From: Halobacteriales archaeon QH_10_65_19
GTDB lineage: Archaea; Halobacteriota; Halobacteria; Halobacteriales; Haloarculaceae
Direction: 5' to 3'
Assembly (NCBI GenBank): GCA_003022085.1
Contig: PXQK01000073.1
Coordinates: 1-12,342 of the forward strand
DNA: 12,342 nt
Positions 1 through 6,526 of this stretch are shown piece after piece (position 1 is the first letter of the stretch; the number at the start of each line of letters is the position of its first letter). The notes beneath the pieces were generated by a model, which was not told the DNA's origin, ran no database searches, and saw only the letters and a program-made list of their open reading frames with translations. The translations under genes and the position numbers were made by a program.

Positions 1-297
1 GATCGTTTCGACGCCGAGGCGGTCGACGCTCCCCCGAACGGAGTTGACGATGTCCTCGACGGAGCGGTTGCTCGGGTCGACCTTGGTTGTCAGGAAGATC
101 TCCTCGCGGTCTACGTCGGCGTCCGCGATGGCGCTGCCGACTCCAGCCTCATTGTCGTACAGCTGAGCGGTGTCGATGTGTCGGTACCCCTCCTCAAGTG
201 CCATCGAGACAGACTCGTAGGCCTTCTGTGTACTCATCTGCCAGGTACCGACGCCGATCTTCGGGACCTCATCGTCCAATCGGGTGACGTACTCCAT
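1..297 (-). CDS. Aldo/keto reductase, N-terminal part (runs off the left edge)
   Basis: This is the first 99 codons of an NAD(P)H-dependent aldo/keto reductase; the rest lies beyond the window. The start ATG is the complement of 295-297 and the frame is open to base 1. The protein opens with a typical AKR beta-barrel start (KIGVGTWQ, residues 13-20), then EEGYRHIDTAQLYDNEAGVG (35-54) and IFLTTKV (67-73). Three residues of the family's catalytic tetrad are visible: Asp42, Tyr47 and Lys72. The expected His lies just past the edge. AKRs of this type reduce aldehydes and ketones in the cytoplasm; the substrate cannot be told. The gene is divergent from the fibre gene at 690. No good TATA-like element sits about 27 nt upstream, but a terminator-like hairpin lies 38-58 nt before the start. 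Confidence 0.9.
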   Translation of the reverse strand, partial: MEYVTRLDDEVPKIGVGTWQMSTQKAYESVSMALEEGYRHIDTAQLYDNEAGVGSAIADADVDREEIFLTTKVDPSNRSVEDIVNSVRGSVDRLGVETI

Positions 298-334
298 CAG
301 TATGACTGGATTGGAATGTCAGCGAGTGTGGCAC

Positions 335-355
335 AAAAAGCCTCCTAAAGGAGGC
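335..355 (-). terminator. Hairpin plus T-run on the minus strand, upstream of the reductase
   Basis: Read on the minus strand this is a perfect 6-bp stem GCCTCC / GGAGGC with a TTTA loop (355 to 340), followed directly by five T (339-335). That is the layout of an intrinsic terminator. No minus-strand gene lies to its right for it to end, and the reductase start is only 38 nt further on. It may therefore be an attenuator in the reductase leader, or the end of a small RNA. Stem and T-run are seen directly; the function is inferred. Confidence 0.5.
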
Positions 356-503
356 CGCAGGATTTGGAAACTGTGTCCAGCAGCACCAACACCCTGCAAG
401 ATGTAGCTTCGGTCGACGATTTCTTGAACCTGTTGTATGCCCACGATTACGGACTGTGTACCTGTCCCAGAGCATTCCATGGTTCTGCCATGAAACTGGG
501 GAG

Positions 504-514
504 TAATTTAATAT
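504..514 (+). promoter_or_regulatory. TATA-like promoter of the fibre gene, with an upstream inverted repeat
   Basis: TAATTTAATAT is the strongest TATA-like sequence before the gene at 690. Transcription would start near 533-540, giving a leader of about 150 nt, which is unusual in a haloarchaeon where most transcripts are leaderless. A GAGAGGA Shine-Dalgarno-like stretch about 8 nt before the ATG at 690 fits a leadered message. The inverted repeat CATGG/CCATG (478-492) ends 11 nt upstream of the TATA element and could be a regulator site. This is inferred from position and composition only. Confidence 0.5.
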
Positions 515-689
515 GAATGCGGTAATATCTAACTAATAGCAGATAGCAACACCGCGTTGTCAGGAACGGATCGCGGCTGTGGCCGCAATCAGGCAATAGT
601 CACGGAGTACGATGCTGGCGACAGGTGGTCCGCCGCGTGGACAACGGTAGAGCCGCGCTCGGGGCTGTCTCCGACAGAGAGGACAAACC

Positions 690-3617
690 ATGGCAGAAAC
701 ACCAAATCACAAGTACAACGTCCCAAATCAGGGACAACAGGACTGGCACGTACCGCTCAATGACAACTTCGAGGCCTTCGAGGTGGACATCGAACTCCGC
801 GATGAGGAGGCAAACCTCGGCGACTACACACCCACAGACGGTGCGAAGTTCCTCGCAACCGACACTGGCGTGGTCTACGTCGGTGATGGGAACGACTGGA
901 ACCCGGCGTTCATCTCCGCGGGCTACGACCAATCGGCGGACGAGGCGACGTTCACCGCGACAGTCGTCGCACCGACGCTCGATGTGGGTTCGCTCACCGG
1001 ACAGCTCACTGGCGGGACCGAACTCACCAGCATCGCCGGGACCAATCTCAGTATCGACAGCAACGGCCAACTCAACGCCGCAGGCGGTGGTGGCGGTGGC
1101 ATCAGCAGCCTCAGTGGCGGCGACGGGATCGACCCAGACTCAATCGGCGACGGCGACACTGTCTCTGTCGCCTGGGGCGACGCCAGCAACCTCGATAGCT
1201 CGGGAGCGGTCGCCTCGCTCTCGGGGTCGCTGACCGGCGGAACGACGCTGACTGACATCACCGGAAACAACCTGAGCATCGACAGCAACGGCACACTCAA
1301 CGCCACCACGAGCGGTGGCGGTATCAGTGGTCTCAGCGGCGGGAACGGGATCGACCCAGACTCAATCGGCGACGGCGACACTGTCTCTGTGGCATGGGGG
1401 GATGCCGCCGGCCTCGGCTCCAACGGTGAAATCACTGGCGGAAACTGGACGACGAGTGGTGGCTACCTAGAGCCGTCGGACAACAACGTGGACGGCATCG
1501 ACGTCGAAGAAGTGCGTGCTCCACGCCTCACAACGCAGGCGGCATCGTTCGAGGTTTCTGTTAGCGGCAAACAGGTGCTGGAGTTGACATCCGAATCTGG
1601 TAGCGACTCGGGGAACTTCATCGCAGGGTACTCGGTCAATGGCACGGACACTGGAGTAAATGGTGCGGTGATCGGAGGCGGCGGACGGGAGGGACAGAGT
1701 GGCGTGGAGCAAAACAGTGTCACTGCCAGTTACGGCACGATTGGCGGCGGGGCAGACAACGAAGTCAGCGGCAAGGAAGCGACGATAGCTGGTGGACAGA
1801 CCAACAAGGCCTCCGGAGACAAAGCTGCGGTCGGCGGTGGCGAAGACAACCAAGCACTGGGCCCACACTCGACGGTCGCTGGCGGTGACGGTAACGTAGC
1901 AGATGGCGAAACTTCGACGGTCGGTGGCGGCAACAACAACAGCATCACTGGCGAAGACTCGACAATTGCCGGCGGGACCGGGAACAATATCTCCGAGGAC
2001 AACGCCGCTATTGCCGGCGGAAACGGGAACGAGATTACAAACAACACCAGCGCAATTGGCGGCGGTGCGCTTAATAAGGTCAACGGCCAGTGGGGGGTTG
2101 TCGCCGGTGGAGAGAGCAACACTGCAGATGCGAACCATTCTGCCATCGGTGGTGGCCTACAAAATCGCACATTGGGTCGGTACTCGACGGTCGCTGGCGG
2201 CGCACCGAGCGATTTCAACAACACCAGTGGAACACGGAACGTCGCCGCTGACAACTACTGTACAGTCGGGGGCGGCGGCAACAACCGCGCCGGGACCGAC
2301 GACGGAAACCCGCAGAATGCGACGTATGCGACCGTTAGCGGTGGGAAAGGAAACAGAGCAACCGCTGAAGACGCGACAGTCGGTGGCGGTGAGAACAACA
2401 AGGCAACCGGAACCCGGGCGACTGTCGCCGGCGGAGCAAACCACGAGGCGACCGGCAACCGGTCGACTATCGGTGGCGGCGCGAACAACGACGCCAAGTC
2501 CTTCGACGCGACTGTCGCCGGGGGCGTCCAGAACAAGGCAAACGCCGGACAGGCGACAGTTGGCGGGGGTGGCGGCAACGAAGCAGGCGCGGAGAGCGCA
2601 ACTATCGGCGGCGGCGATAGCAACGCAGTGAGCGCTAAGTGGGGGACAGTTCCTGGCGGCCAAAATAACAAAGCCGGTGGGAGCCACTCCTTTGCTGCCG
2701 GGAGAGCAGCGGAGGCTAACGAAGACGGGTCGTTCGTGGTTGGCGACCATACCACTAATCAGGTCTCCAGCACAGCTGCCGGTCAGGCGGTGTTCCAACA
2801 GGAACTGATTTCCCGCAACACGATCAAGGCCGGCGATAGCTACATGTTCAGCGATTTCCCCAACATCTCGATTGAGACTTTCAACCCGACTCTCGGAGAG
2901 CCAGAGCTGGTTTTGGCTTCCGGCTCTGGCGGAGGGAGCGTGTCAGTGTTGCCCGGTGGTAGTCTCTCTGCTGGCGGCAGGGTCCAATCATTCGGAGACG
3001 ATAACGGTGTCGCTGCCAACTTTAGCGGTAATGTCATAATCGGAAATCTACAAAGCGACACAGGCTCGAACGTCGTCATCAACGCCAACGACGAACTTGC
3101 AGTGGAATCGTCGAGTGCTCGCCACAAGACAAACATCCAGTCACACGCGACCAGCGGAAATGTGCTTGACCTCCAGTTGCACAGTTTCGAGTACGAGGAC
3201 ACAGGCTCGGAAGATGTCGGCCTGATCGCAGAGGAGGTCGAAAACCACGTTCCGGAAATTGTGACCTACGACGACGAGGGTCGGCCCTACGGCGTGAAGT
3301 ACGACCGCGTCGGTCTCCACCTCGTTCCCGAGGTCCGTGAGAACCGCGAGCGTCTCGACGACATCGAGGCGGGGGCTTCCGAGGACCGTGTCGCGAAAGT
3401 TGAAGCCGAACTCGAAACGAAAGATGCCCGTCTCGACGACCAGCGCGACCGCATCGAGCGCCTGGAGTCACGCGTCCAGCGCGAGACTGAGACCGCCAAT
3501 GCGCTGCGGAAGGAACTCACAGACAAAGACGAACGCATCGACGAGCTGGAAGCCGAGAACGAACAGCTCCGGGAGCGACTGACCGCTATCGAGGAGCGAC
3601 TCGACGACATCGCGTGA
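690..3617 (+). CDS. YadA-head-like fibre/adhesin with Peptidase_S74 chaperone domain
   Basis: A 975-residue protein with the plan of a trimeric viral tail fibre or bacterial adhesin. Residues 1-75 resemble the start of tail-fibre-like proteins (PLNDNFEAFEVD; then TDTGVVYVGDGNDWNPA). Two copies of a linker module cover 102-168 and 177-242. Residues 349-681 form a beta-roll of 15-residue units like the YadA head, ending in SFAAGRAAEANEDGSFVVGD, a form common in bacterial head-repeat proteins. A beta-rich stretch leads to a Peptidase_S74 domain from about 808 (SSARHKTNI; GLIAEEVENHVPEIV at 844-858). Residues about 885-972 are a coiled coil. In this family the S74 domain trimerises the fibre and then cuts itself off, with the dyad here read as Ser808 and Lys813. 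There is no signal peptide, transmembrane segment or YadA-type anchor. ATG 690 follows a GAGAGGA site. Codons are more A/T-rich than in the neighbours, suggesting transfer. Architecture is confident; role in the cell is unknown. Confidence 0.88.
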   Translation: MAETPNHKYNVPNQGQQDWHVPLNDNFEAFEVDIELRDEEANLGDYTPTDGAKFLATDTGVVYVGDGNDWNPAFISAGYDQSADEATFTATVVAPTLDVGSLTGQLTGGTELTSIAGTNLSIDSNGQLNAAGGGGGGISSLSGGDGIDPDSIGDGDTVSVAWGDASNLDSSGAVASLSGSLTGGTTLTDITGNNLSIDSNGTLNATTSGGGISGLSGGNGIDPDSIGDGDTVSVAWGDAAGLGSNGEITGGNWTTSGGYLEPSDNNVDGIDVEEVRAPRLTTQAASFEVSVSGKQVLELTSESGSDSGNFIAGYSVNGTDTGVNGAVIGGGGREGQSGVEQNSVTASYGTIGGGADNEVSGKEATIAGGQTNKASGDKAAVGGGEDNQALGPHSTVAGGDGNVADGETSTVGGGNNNSITGEDSTIAGGTGNNISEDNAAIAGGNGNEITNNTSAIGGGALNKVNGQWGVVAGGESNTADANHSAIGGGLQNRTLGRYSTVAGGAPSDFNNTSGTRNVAADNYCTVGGGGNNRAGTDDGNPQNATYATVSGGKGNRATAEDATVGGGENNKATGTRATVAGGANHEATGNRSTIGGGANNDAKSFDATVAGGVQNKANAGQATVGGGGGNEAGAESATIGGGDSNAVSAKWGTVPGGQNNKAGGSHSFAAGRAAEANEDGSFVVGDHTTNQVSSTAAGQAVFQQELISRNTIKAGDSYMFSDFPNISIETFNPTLGEPELVLASGSGGGSVSVLPGGSLSAGGRVQSFGDDNGVAANFSGNVIIGNLQSDTGSNVVINANDELAVESSSARHKTNIQSHATSGNVLDLQLHSFEYEDTGSEDVGLIAEEVENHVPEIVTYDDEGRPYGVKYDRVGLHLVPEVRENRERLDDIEAGASEDRVAKVEAELETKDARLDDQRDRIERLESRVQRETETANALRKELTDKDERIDELEAENEQLRERLTAIEERLDDIA
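993..1415 (+). repeat. Tandem duplication of a linker module within the fibre gene
   Basis: Two related modules, codons 102-168 and 177-242, each run from LTGG.. through NLSIDSNG.LNA, a glycine-rich bridge, then DGIDPDSIGDGDTVSVAWGD or its near copy. Within them 46 nt are identical (1123-1168 and 1345-1390), 222 nt apart, although the flanking codons differ. This points to a duplication with recent homogenisation of that core. Confidence 0.85.
1734..2732 (+). repeat. YadA-head-like repeat region: 19 units of 15 residues plus two longer ones
   Basis: Codons 349-681 divide without remainder into 21 units: ten of 15 residues (349-498), one of 25 (499-523), one of 23 (524-546), and nine of 15 (547-681). 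The consensus is [AS]T[VI]xGGxxNxAxGxx. The fourth position of successive units mostly alternates G and A (GGG then AGG), giving a second period of 30 residues or 90 bp. At the DNA level the copies are diverged, so the array is old or under selection rather than a fresh expansion. In YadA-type heads such repeats stack as a trimeric left-handed beta-roll. Confidence 0.9.
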
Positions 3618-3633
3618 CGGGCCAACAGGCCGC

Positions 3634-3979
3634 TTAGACCAGAATGTGGGCTGGGAGGTCGTCCCGGATGATCGTATCGCAGTAGACACAGCGCACGCCG
3701 TCGTCGAGCACCTCGAACCGCGAGCTGATCGGTTCGTCGTCGACCGTGATACAGTTGTGGTTCGAACACTGGAGGATACCGGACACCTCGTCGGGCCGTT
3801 CCACCCGGTGTTTTTCGGCGACCTCGTACCCCCGGATGATGTTGATCGTCGCGGCGGGGGCGATCAGGGAGAGCACGTCCAGTTCCGATCGCGAGGACGT
3901 TCAGCGCCTGTCCGCCGGGGATGTGGTCGATCACAGTGCCGTTCTCGATCTTGCTGACGCGGAGTTCGCGTTCGGTCAT
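3634..3979 (-). pseudogene. pyrI: Aspartate carbamoyltransferase regulatory chain, internally deleted and frameshifted
   Basis: PyrI is the regulatory chain of ATCase: its N-terminal domain binds CTP/ATP and its C-terminal zinc domain docks to PyrB. The start ATG overlaps the pyrB stop (ATGA). The first frame reads [20 protein letters not shown] through GGQALNVLAI and then leaves the PyrI sequence. From about 3885 the next frame resumes with ELDVLSLIAPAATINIIRGY and runs to the TAA at 3634-3636. The zinc ligands are intact in the second part (CSNHNC and RCVYC). The locus is 346 nt, not a multiple of three, against roughly 460 nt for a normal ~153-aa PyrI. About 116 nt, some 39 codons from the centre of the nucleotide-binding domain, are therefore missing together with the frame. 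The out-of-frame product would read on antisense into the fibre gene. A sequencing or assembly error cannot be excluded from the sequence alone. Confidence 0.85.
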
Positions 3980-4890
3980 TGCCGGCCCTCCAGAAGCGAG
4001 TCGAGAAGCGCCATCCGTACCGGGACGCCGTTGTGGGCCTGTTCGAAGTACGTCGCGTGGCTGGTGTCGTCGACGTCGTAGGCGATCTCGTCGACACGGG
4101 GCAGCGGGTGCATCACCGTCAGATCGTCGTCCGCCCGTTCGAGCGTCGTCGCGTCGATCTGGTACTCGCCGGCAACCTCGCGGTACTCGCTCTCGTCGGG
4201 AAACCGCTCTTTCTGGATCCGGGTGACGTACAGCACGTCCAGCGATGGGAGGATCTCCTCGAGGCCGGTGTGTTCCTTGGTCGCCGACCCCTCCTCGTGG
4301 AGGTCGTAGCGGACGTTGCGCGGCAGTTTGAGACTCTCCGGGCTGACGAAGTGCTGGCGTGCATCGAAGTTCGTCAGCGCCTGCGCCAGCGAGTGGACCG
4401 TCCGGCCGTACTTCAGATCGCCCATGATCCCGATCGTCAGCCCGTCGAGTCCCGCCGCCTCCCGGATCGTATAGAGGTCGAGCAGCGTCTGCGTGGGGTG
4501 CTGTCCCGCGCCGTCACCGGCGTTGATCAGCGGCACGTCGACGTACTCACTCGCCATCTGTGCCGATCCCTCGCTGGGGTGACGCATGACGAGTGCGTCC
4601 GCGTACCCCTCGACAACGCGGACGGTGTCGGCGAGGCTCTCTCCCTTCTTCACACTCGAAGAGTCGACCGGCCCCATGTCCACGATGTTTCCGCCGAGCC
4701 GTTTGATCGCCGCCGAGAAGCTCATCTTCGTCCGTGTGCTCGGTTCAAAAAACAGGAGCCCGAGCAACGCGTCGTCGTGACGGTCCGCGTACGCCGCGGG
4801 ATCGGCCGCGATATCGCTCGCACGGTCGAGGACTGCCTCGATGTCCTCCCGCGAGAGCTGTTTCGTGCTCGTGATGTGGTCGTGACGCAT
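3976..4890 (-). CDS. pyrB: Aspartate carbamoyltransferase catalytic chain
   Basis: PyrB joins carbamoyl phosphate and L-aspartate to give N-carbamoyl-aspartate, the committed step of pyrimidine synthesis, in the cytoplasm. The 304-residue protein has the usual family length and all signatures: [12 protein letters not shown] (47-58, with the carbamoyl-phosphate-binding STRT at 51-54), SSVKKGES (78-85, the mobile loop), [12 protein letters not shown] (131-142), [13 protein letters not shown] (156-168) and [13 protein letters not shown] (260-272). The ATG is the complement of 4888-4890; frames open further upstream add residues unlike the family. A TATA-like CTATTGAATT (4914-4923) lies about 28 nt upstream, fitting a leaderless message. 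The stop overlaps the pyrI start by 4 nt, so the two are translationally coupled. Because pyrI is damaged, this enzyme probably acts as an unregulated trimer. Confidence 0.97.
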   Translation of the reverse strand: MRHDHITSTKQLSREDIEAVLDRASDIAADPAAYADRHDDALLGLLFFEPSTRTKMSFSAAIKRLGGNIVDMGPVDSSSVKKGESLADTVRVVEGYADALVMRHPSEGSAQMASEYVDVPLINAGDGAGQHPTQTLLDLYTIREAAGLDGLTIGIMGDLKYGRTVHSLAQALTNFDARQHFVSPESLKLPRNVRYDLHEEGSATKEHTGLEEILPSLDVLYVTRIQKERFPDESEYREVAGEYQIDATTLERADDDLTVMHPLPRVDEIAYDVDDTSHATYFEQAHNGVPVRMALLDSLLEGRQ

Positions 4891-4913
4891 TGCTGGTACC
4901 GCGGTTGCGGACG

Positions 4914-4923
4914 CTATTGAATT
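4914..4923 (-). promoter_or_regulatory. TATA-like element of pyrB
   Basis: Read on the minus strand this is AATTCAATAG, centred about 28 nt before the pyrB ATG. The position is that expected for a leaderless haloarchaeal transcript. The 111-bp gap to 5002 also carries the divergent promoter of the ParA-like gene. Confidence 0.55.
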
Positions 4924-4971
4924 CTCCGACACTGACCGAGACACACCCCCGCGATCCCTCGCGACCGGCAG

Positions 4972-4979
4972 TTTAAGTA
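4972..4979 (+). promoter_or_regulatory. TATA-like element of the ParA/MinD-type gene
   Basis: TTTAAGTA is centred 26-27 nt upstream of the ATG at 5002, so the transcript would begin at or next to the A of that ATG. This spacing decides the start in favour of 5002 over the in-frame GTG at 4987. Confidence 0.65.
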
Positions 4980-5001
4980 AGAGGCCGTGGCCAGACTCCA
5001 C

Positions 5002-5784
5002 ATGCTCGCTATCGCAGGCGGGAAAGGCGGCTGTGGGAAGACGACGACGGCGCTCGGACTCGCCCGGGCGCTTGCAGGCCGGAATCGGACCCCGCTCGTC
5101 GTCGACGCGGACAGCGACATGCCGGACGTCCATCACGTTGTCGACCTCCCACCGGAGCCGGGGGTCGACCGGTGTAGCGGCGGGACCCCACTCGACACGG
5201 TTACCCGTGAGTCCGACCGCTTCCCCGGCGTCAGAGTCCTCACCGGCGGCCGCCGGGAACACCTCGATACGGCGCTTCGCACGGTGCGGTCGTGGCCAGG
5301 GCCGGTCCTGGTCGACTGCCCGCCGGGTTCGGGCCCGGACGCGACGCGTCCGCTCCGCCACGCGGAGAGCGCCCTGATCGTGACCACCGACGAGCCGGTG
5401 TGTCTGGAGGACGCTACCCGGACAGTCAGAACCACCCGACAGCTTGGTGTCGGACCGGCGGGCGTCCTGATGGTCCAGGCGAGACACGGTGACCTGCCGA
5501 CTGCTGTTGCGGGCTGTCGCGTCCTCGGGGTTGTCCCCTTTGTGTCGGATCCGTACGCGAACGGACGGGTGCGGGAGGCCTGGCAGCGGGTTGCCGGGCG
5601 GCTCACCCGGTCTTTACCGCTGTACTCTCGAGTCTCCTCGTCTCACCCCTCGAAACGCCCGGTCATTCGAGGGTGGCCGAAAACAATCACAGCAATCCGT
5701 ATCAAACGGTTCGTACGACCCGGAAACGGGCTTTTTCAGTTCGTGAAAATAGTGGCGGAACGTTTAATCAGCGAGGAGGATTAG
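5002..5784 (+). CDS. ParA/MinD-type deviant Walker A ATPase
   Basis: A 260-residue cytoplasmic ATPase of the ParA/MinD/SIMIBI class, whose members dimerise on ATP to position chromosomes, plasmids or cell machinery. Residues 1-15 carry the deviant Walker [11 protein letters not shown] with signature Lys8 and P-loop Lys13. [11 protein letters not shown] (32-42) is the A' segment and [10 protein letters not shown], about 100 residues in, is Walker B. ATPase-like sequence continues to about residue 205 ([12 protein letters not shown]). The last 50 or so residues are Ser/Arg/Lys-rich, encoded by A/T-richer DNA that looks intergenic and that carries the promoter of the next gene, so the tail may result from a lost stop. 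There is no clear amphipathic MinD membrane helix. ATG 5002 was chosen from the TATA spacing. The HTR-like gene starts 10 nt after the stop. The specific role is unknown. Confidence 0.85.
   Translation: MLAIAGGKGGCGKTTTALGLARALAGRNRTPLVVDADSDMPDVHHVVDLPPEPGVDRCSGGTPLDTVTRESDRFPGVRVLTGGRREHLDTALRTVRSWPGPVLVDCPPGSGPDATRPLRHAESALIVTTDEPVCLEDATRTVRTTRQLGVGPAGVLMVQARHGDLPTAVAGCRVLGVVPFVSDPYANGRVREAWQRVAGRLTRSLPLYSRVSSSHPSKRPVIRGWPKTITAIRIKRFVRPGNGLFQFVKIVAERLISEED
5763..5768 (+). promoter_or_regulatory. TATA-like element of the HTR-like gene, inside the upstream ORF
   Basis: TTTAAT is centred about 29 nt before the GTG at 5795 and lies within the last codons of the ParA-like frame. A GAGGAGGA purine stretch (5773-5780) lies between them. 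Both could serve the downstream gene, which may thus be expressed alone as well as with the ATPase. Confidence 0.45.
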
Positions 5785-5794
5785 ATTCAGCACA

Positions 5795-6424
5795 GTGGCC
5801 GACCGGTTACAGACTGGCATCGACGTCCTGAACCGGAAACTCGGGGGCGGTCTTCCAGCGGGAAGTATGGTGGTCCTGTCGGCCAGTCCGCGGAGCCAGG
5901 CGGAGCTGTTTCTCTACGAGATCACGAAGACGCGGGGGACGCTCTGGCTCTCGCTCAGCCGGGAGGAGGCAGCCGTCGCCGACACCATCCGGAACACGCC
6001 GACGGAGACTGGAGACCCGACTATTCGTCACATTTCGGGGGAAGCGCCGCTGGACAACGCGAGCAAGCTGATCAGTGCCCTCCCCGAGACGTCGAACCTG
6101 ATCATTGACCCGCTGGACGTTCTGGAGTCCCAGGAACCTCCGTCACGGTTTCGGAGCTTCTTGAACGACCTCCAGAACCACATCTTCAACACGGATAGCC
6201 TCGCTATCATGCACTGTCTGGAAGGCCGTAGCGTCCCGCCCCTGCGGGATACGACCGAGCACTTCGCCGACGTCATCTTCCACCTCGAAACCGATATATC
6301 CGGCGACGAGATCGAAAACCGCCTCGCGATCCCGAAGTTCCGCGGCGGGCGCGCGCCGATCGACACGATAAAGCTCGAACTGACCGAGGAAGTGTCGGTC
6401 GACACCAGCCGCGACATCGCGTAG
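5795..6424 (+). CDS. HTR-like RecA/KaiC-fold protein with a degenerate P-loop
   Basis: 209 residues starting at GTG 5795. The N-terminus reads RLQTGIDVLNRKLGGGLPAG (4-23), the usual opening of KaiC/RadA-type RecA-fold domains. Where the Walker A motif should be, the sequence is VLSASPRSQAELF (27-39), without the Lys-Thr/Ser pair needed for ordinary ATP binding. A Walker-B-like strand follows at NLIIDPLDVLE (101-111). Haloarchaeal 'HTR-like' proteins of this sort commonly lack a canonical P-loop, so they are thought to be binding or regulatory proteins rather than ATPases. No membrane segment or DNA-binding domain is seen. It lies 10 nt after the ParA/MinD-type gene on the same strand, which suggests a joint function. 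Family assignment is from memory of the pattern and moderately sure. Confidence 0.75.
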   Translation: MADRLQTGIDVLNRKLGGGLPAGSMVVLSASPRSQAELFLYEITKTRGTLWLSLSREEAAVADTIRNTPTETGDPTIRHISGEAPLDNASKLISALPETSNLIIDPLDVLESQEPPSRFRSFLNDLQNHIFNTDSLAIMHCLEGRSVPPLRDTTEHFADVIFHLETDISGDEIENRLAIPKFRGGRAPIDTIKLELTEEVSVDTSRDIA

Positions 6425-6526
6425 TCAACTGTGGCTCTCCGGCGGTACGGAGTCCCAACAATCACTGTGACTGTTGTCGCGAGTGCCGCCCCCCGTGGAG
6501 GTCTCGTGTTCCTACACAGTCGAACT

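Larger units (their letters stand above)
298..689. other. Divergent intergenic region between the reductase and the fibre gene
   Basis: This 392-bp gap has no convincing gene. Short frames can be opened in it (for example from about 557 on the plus strand), but their composition is not protein-like. It holds the minus-strand hairpin at 335-355, an inverted repeat CATGG-ttctg-CCATG at 478-492, an A/T-rich promoter-like stretch at 504-540, a GC hairpin GCGGC-tgtg-GCCGC near 573-586, and a CTGTC-tcc-GACAG hairpin near 665-677 just before the fibre gene's ribosome binding site. Confidence 0.6.

Noticed and set aside
557..763. Small plus-strand ORF in the leader of the fibre gene
   Set aside because: It begins at a non-ATG codon without a convincing binding site, overlaps the start of the fibre gene, and its composition is not typical of a haloarchaeal protein.
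1734..2732. Regularly spaced repeats that could suggest a CRISPR array
   Set aside because: The period is 45 nt with no unique spacers, the copies are diverged, and the whole stretch is an open coding frame with a protein-level consensus.
1730..2798. Several long open frames on the minus strand opposite the repeat region of the fibre gene
   Set aside because: They mirror the 45-bp coding repeat: GGC/GGT-rich codons read as Pro/Ala-rich frames on the other strand. Their sequences are low-complexity and have no start signals or family resemblance.
3850..3979. Programmed frameshifting to produce an intact PyrI
   Set aside because: Even with the frame restored, about 39 residues of the regulatory domain are absent, so no shift could yield a full protein.
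3979..4920. A 313-codon open frame on the plus strand opposite pyrB
   Set aside because: PyrB on the minus strand has every catalytic motif and the right length; the plus frame is its GC-driven shadow.
4987..5001. GTG at 4987 as the start of the ParA-like ATPase
   Set aside because: It would lie only about 10 nt after the TATA-like element, and the family starts directly before the GGKGG motif, as with ATG 5002.
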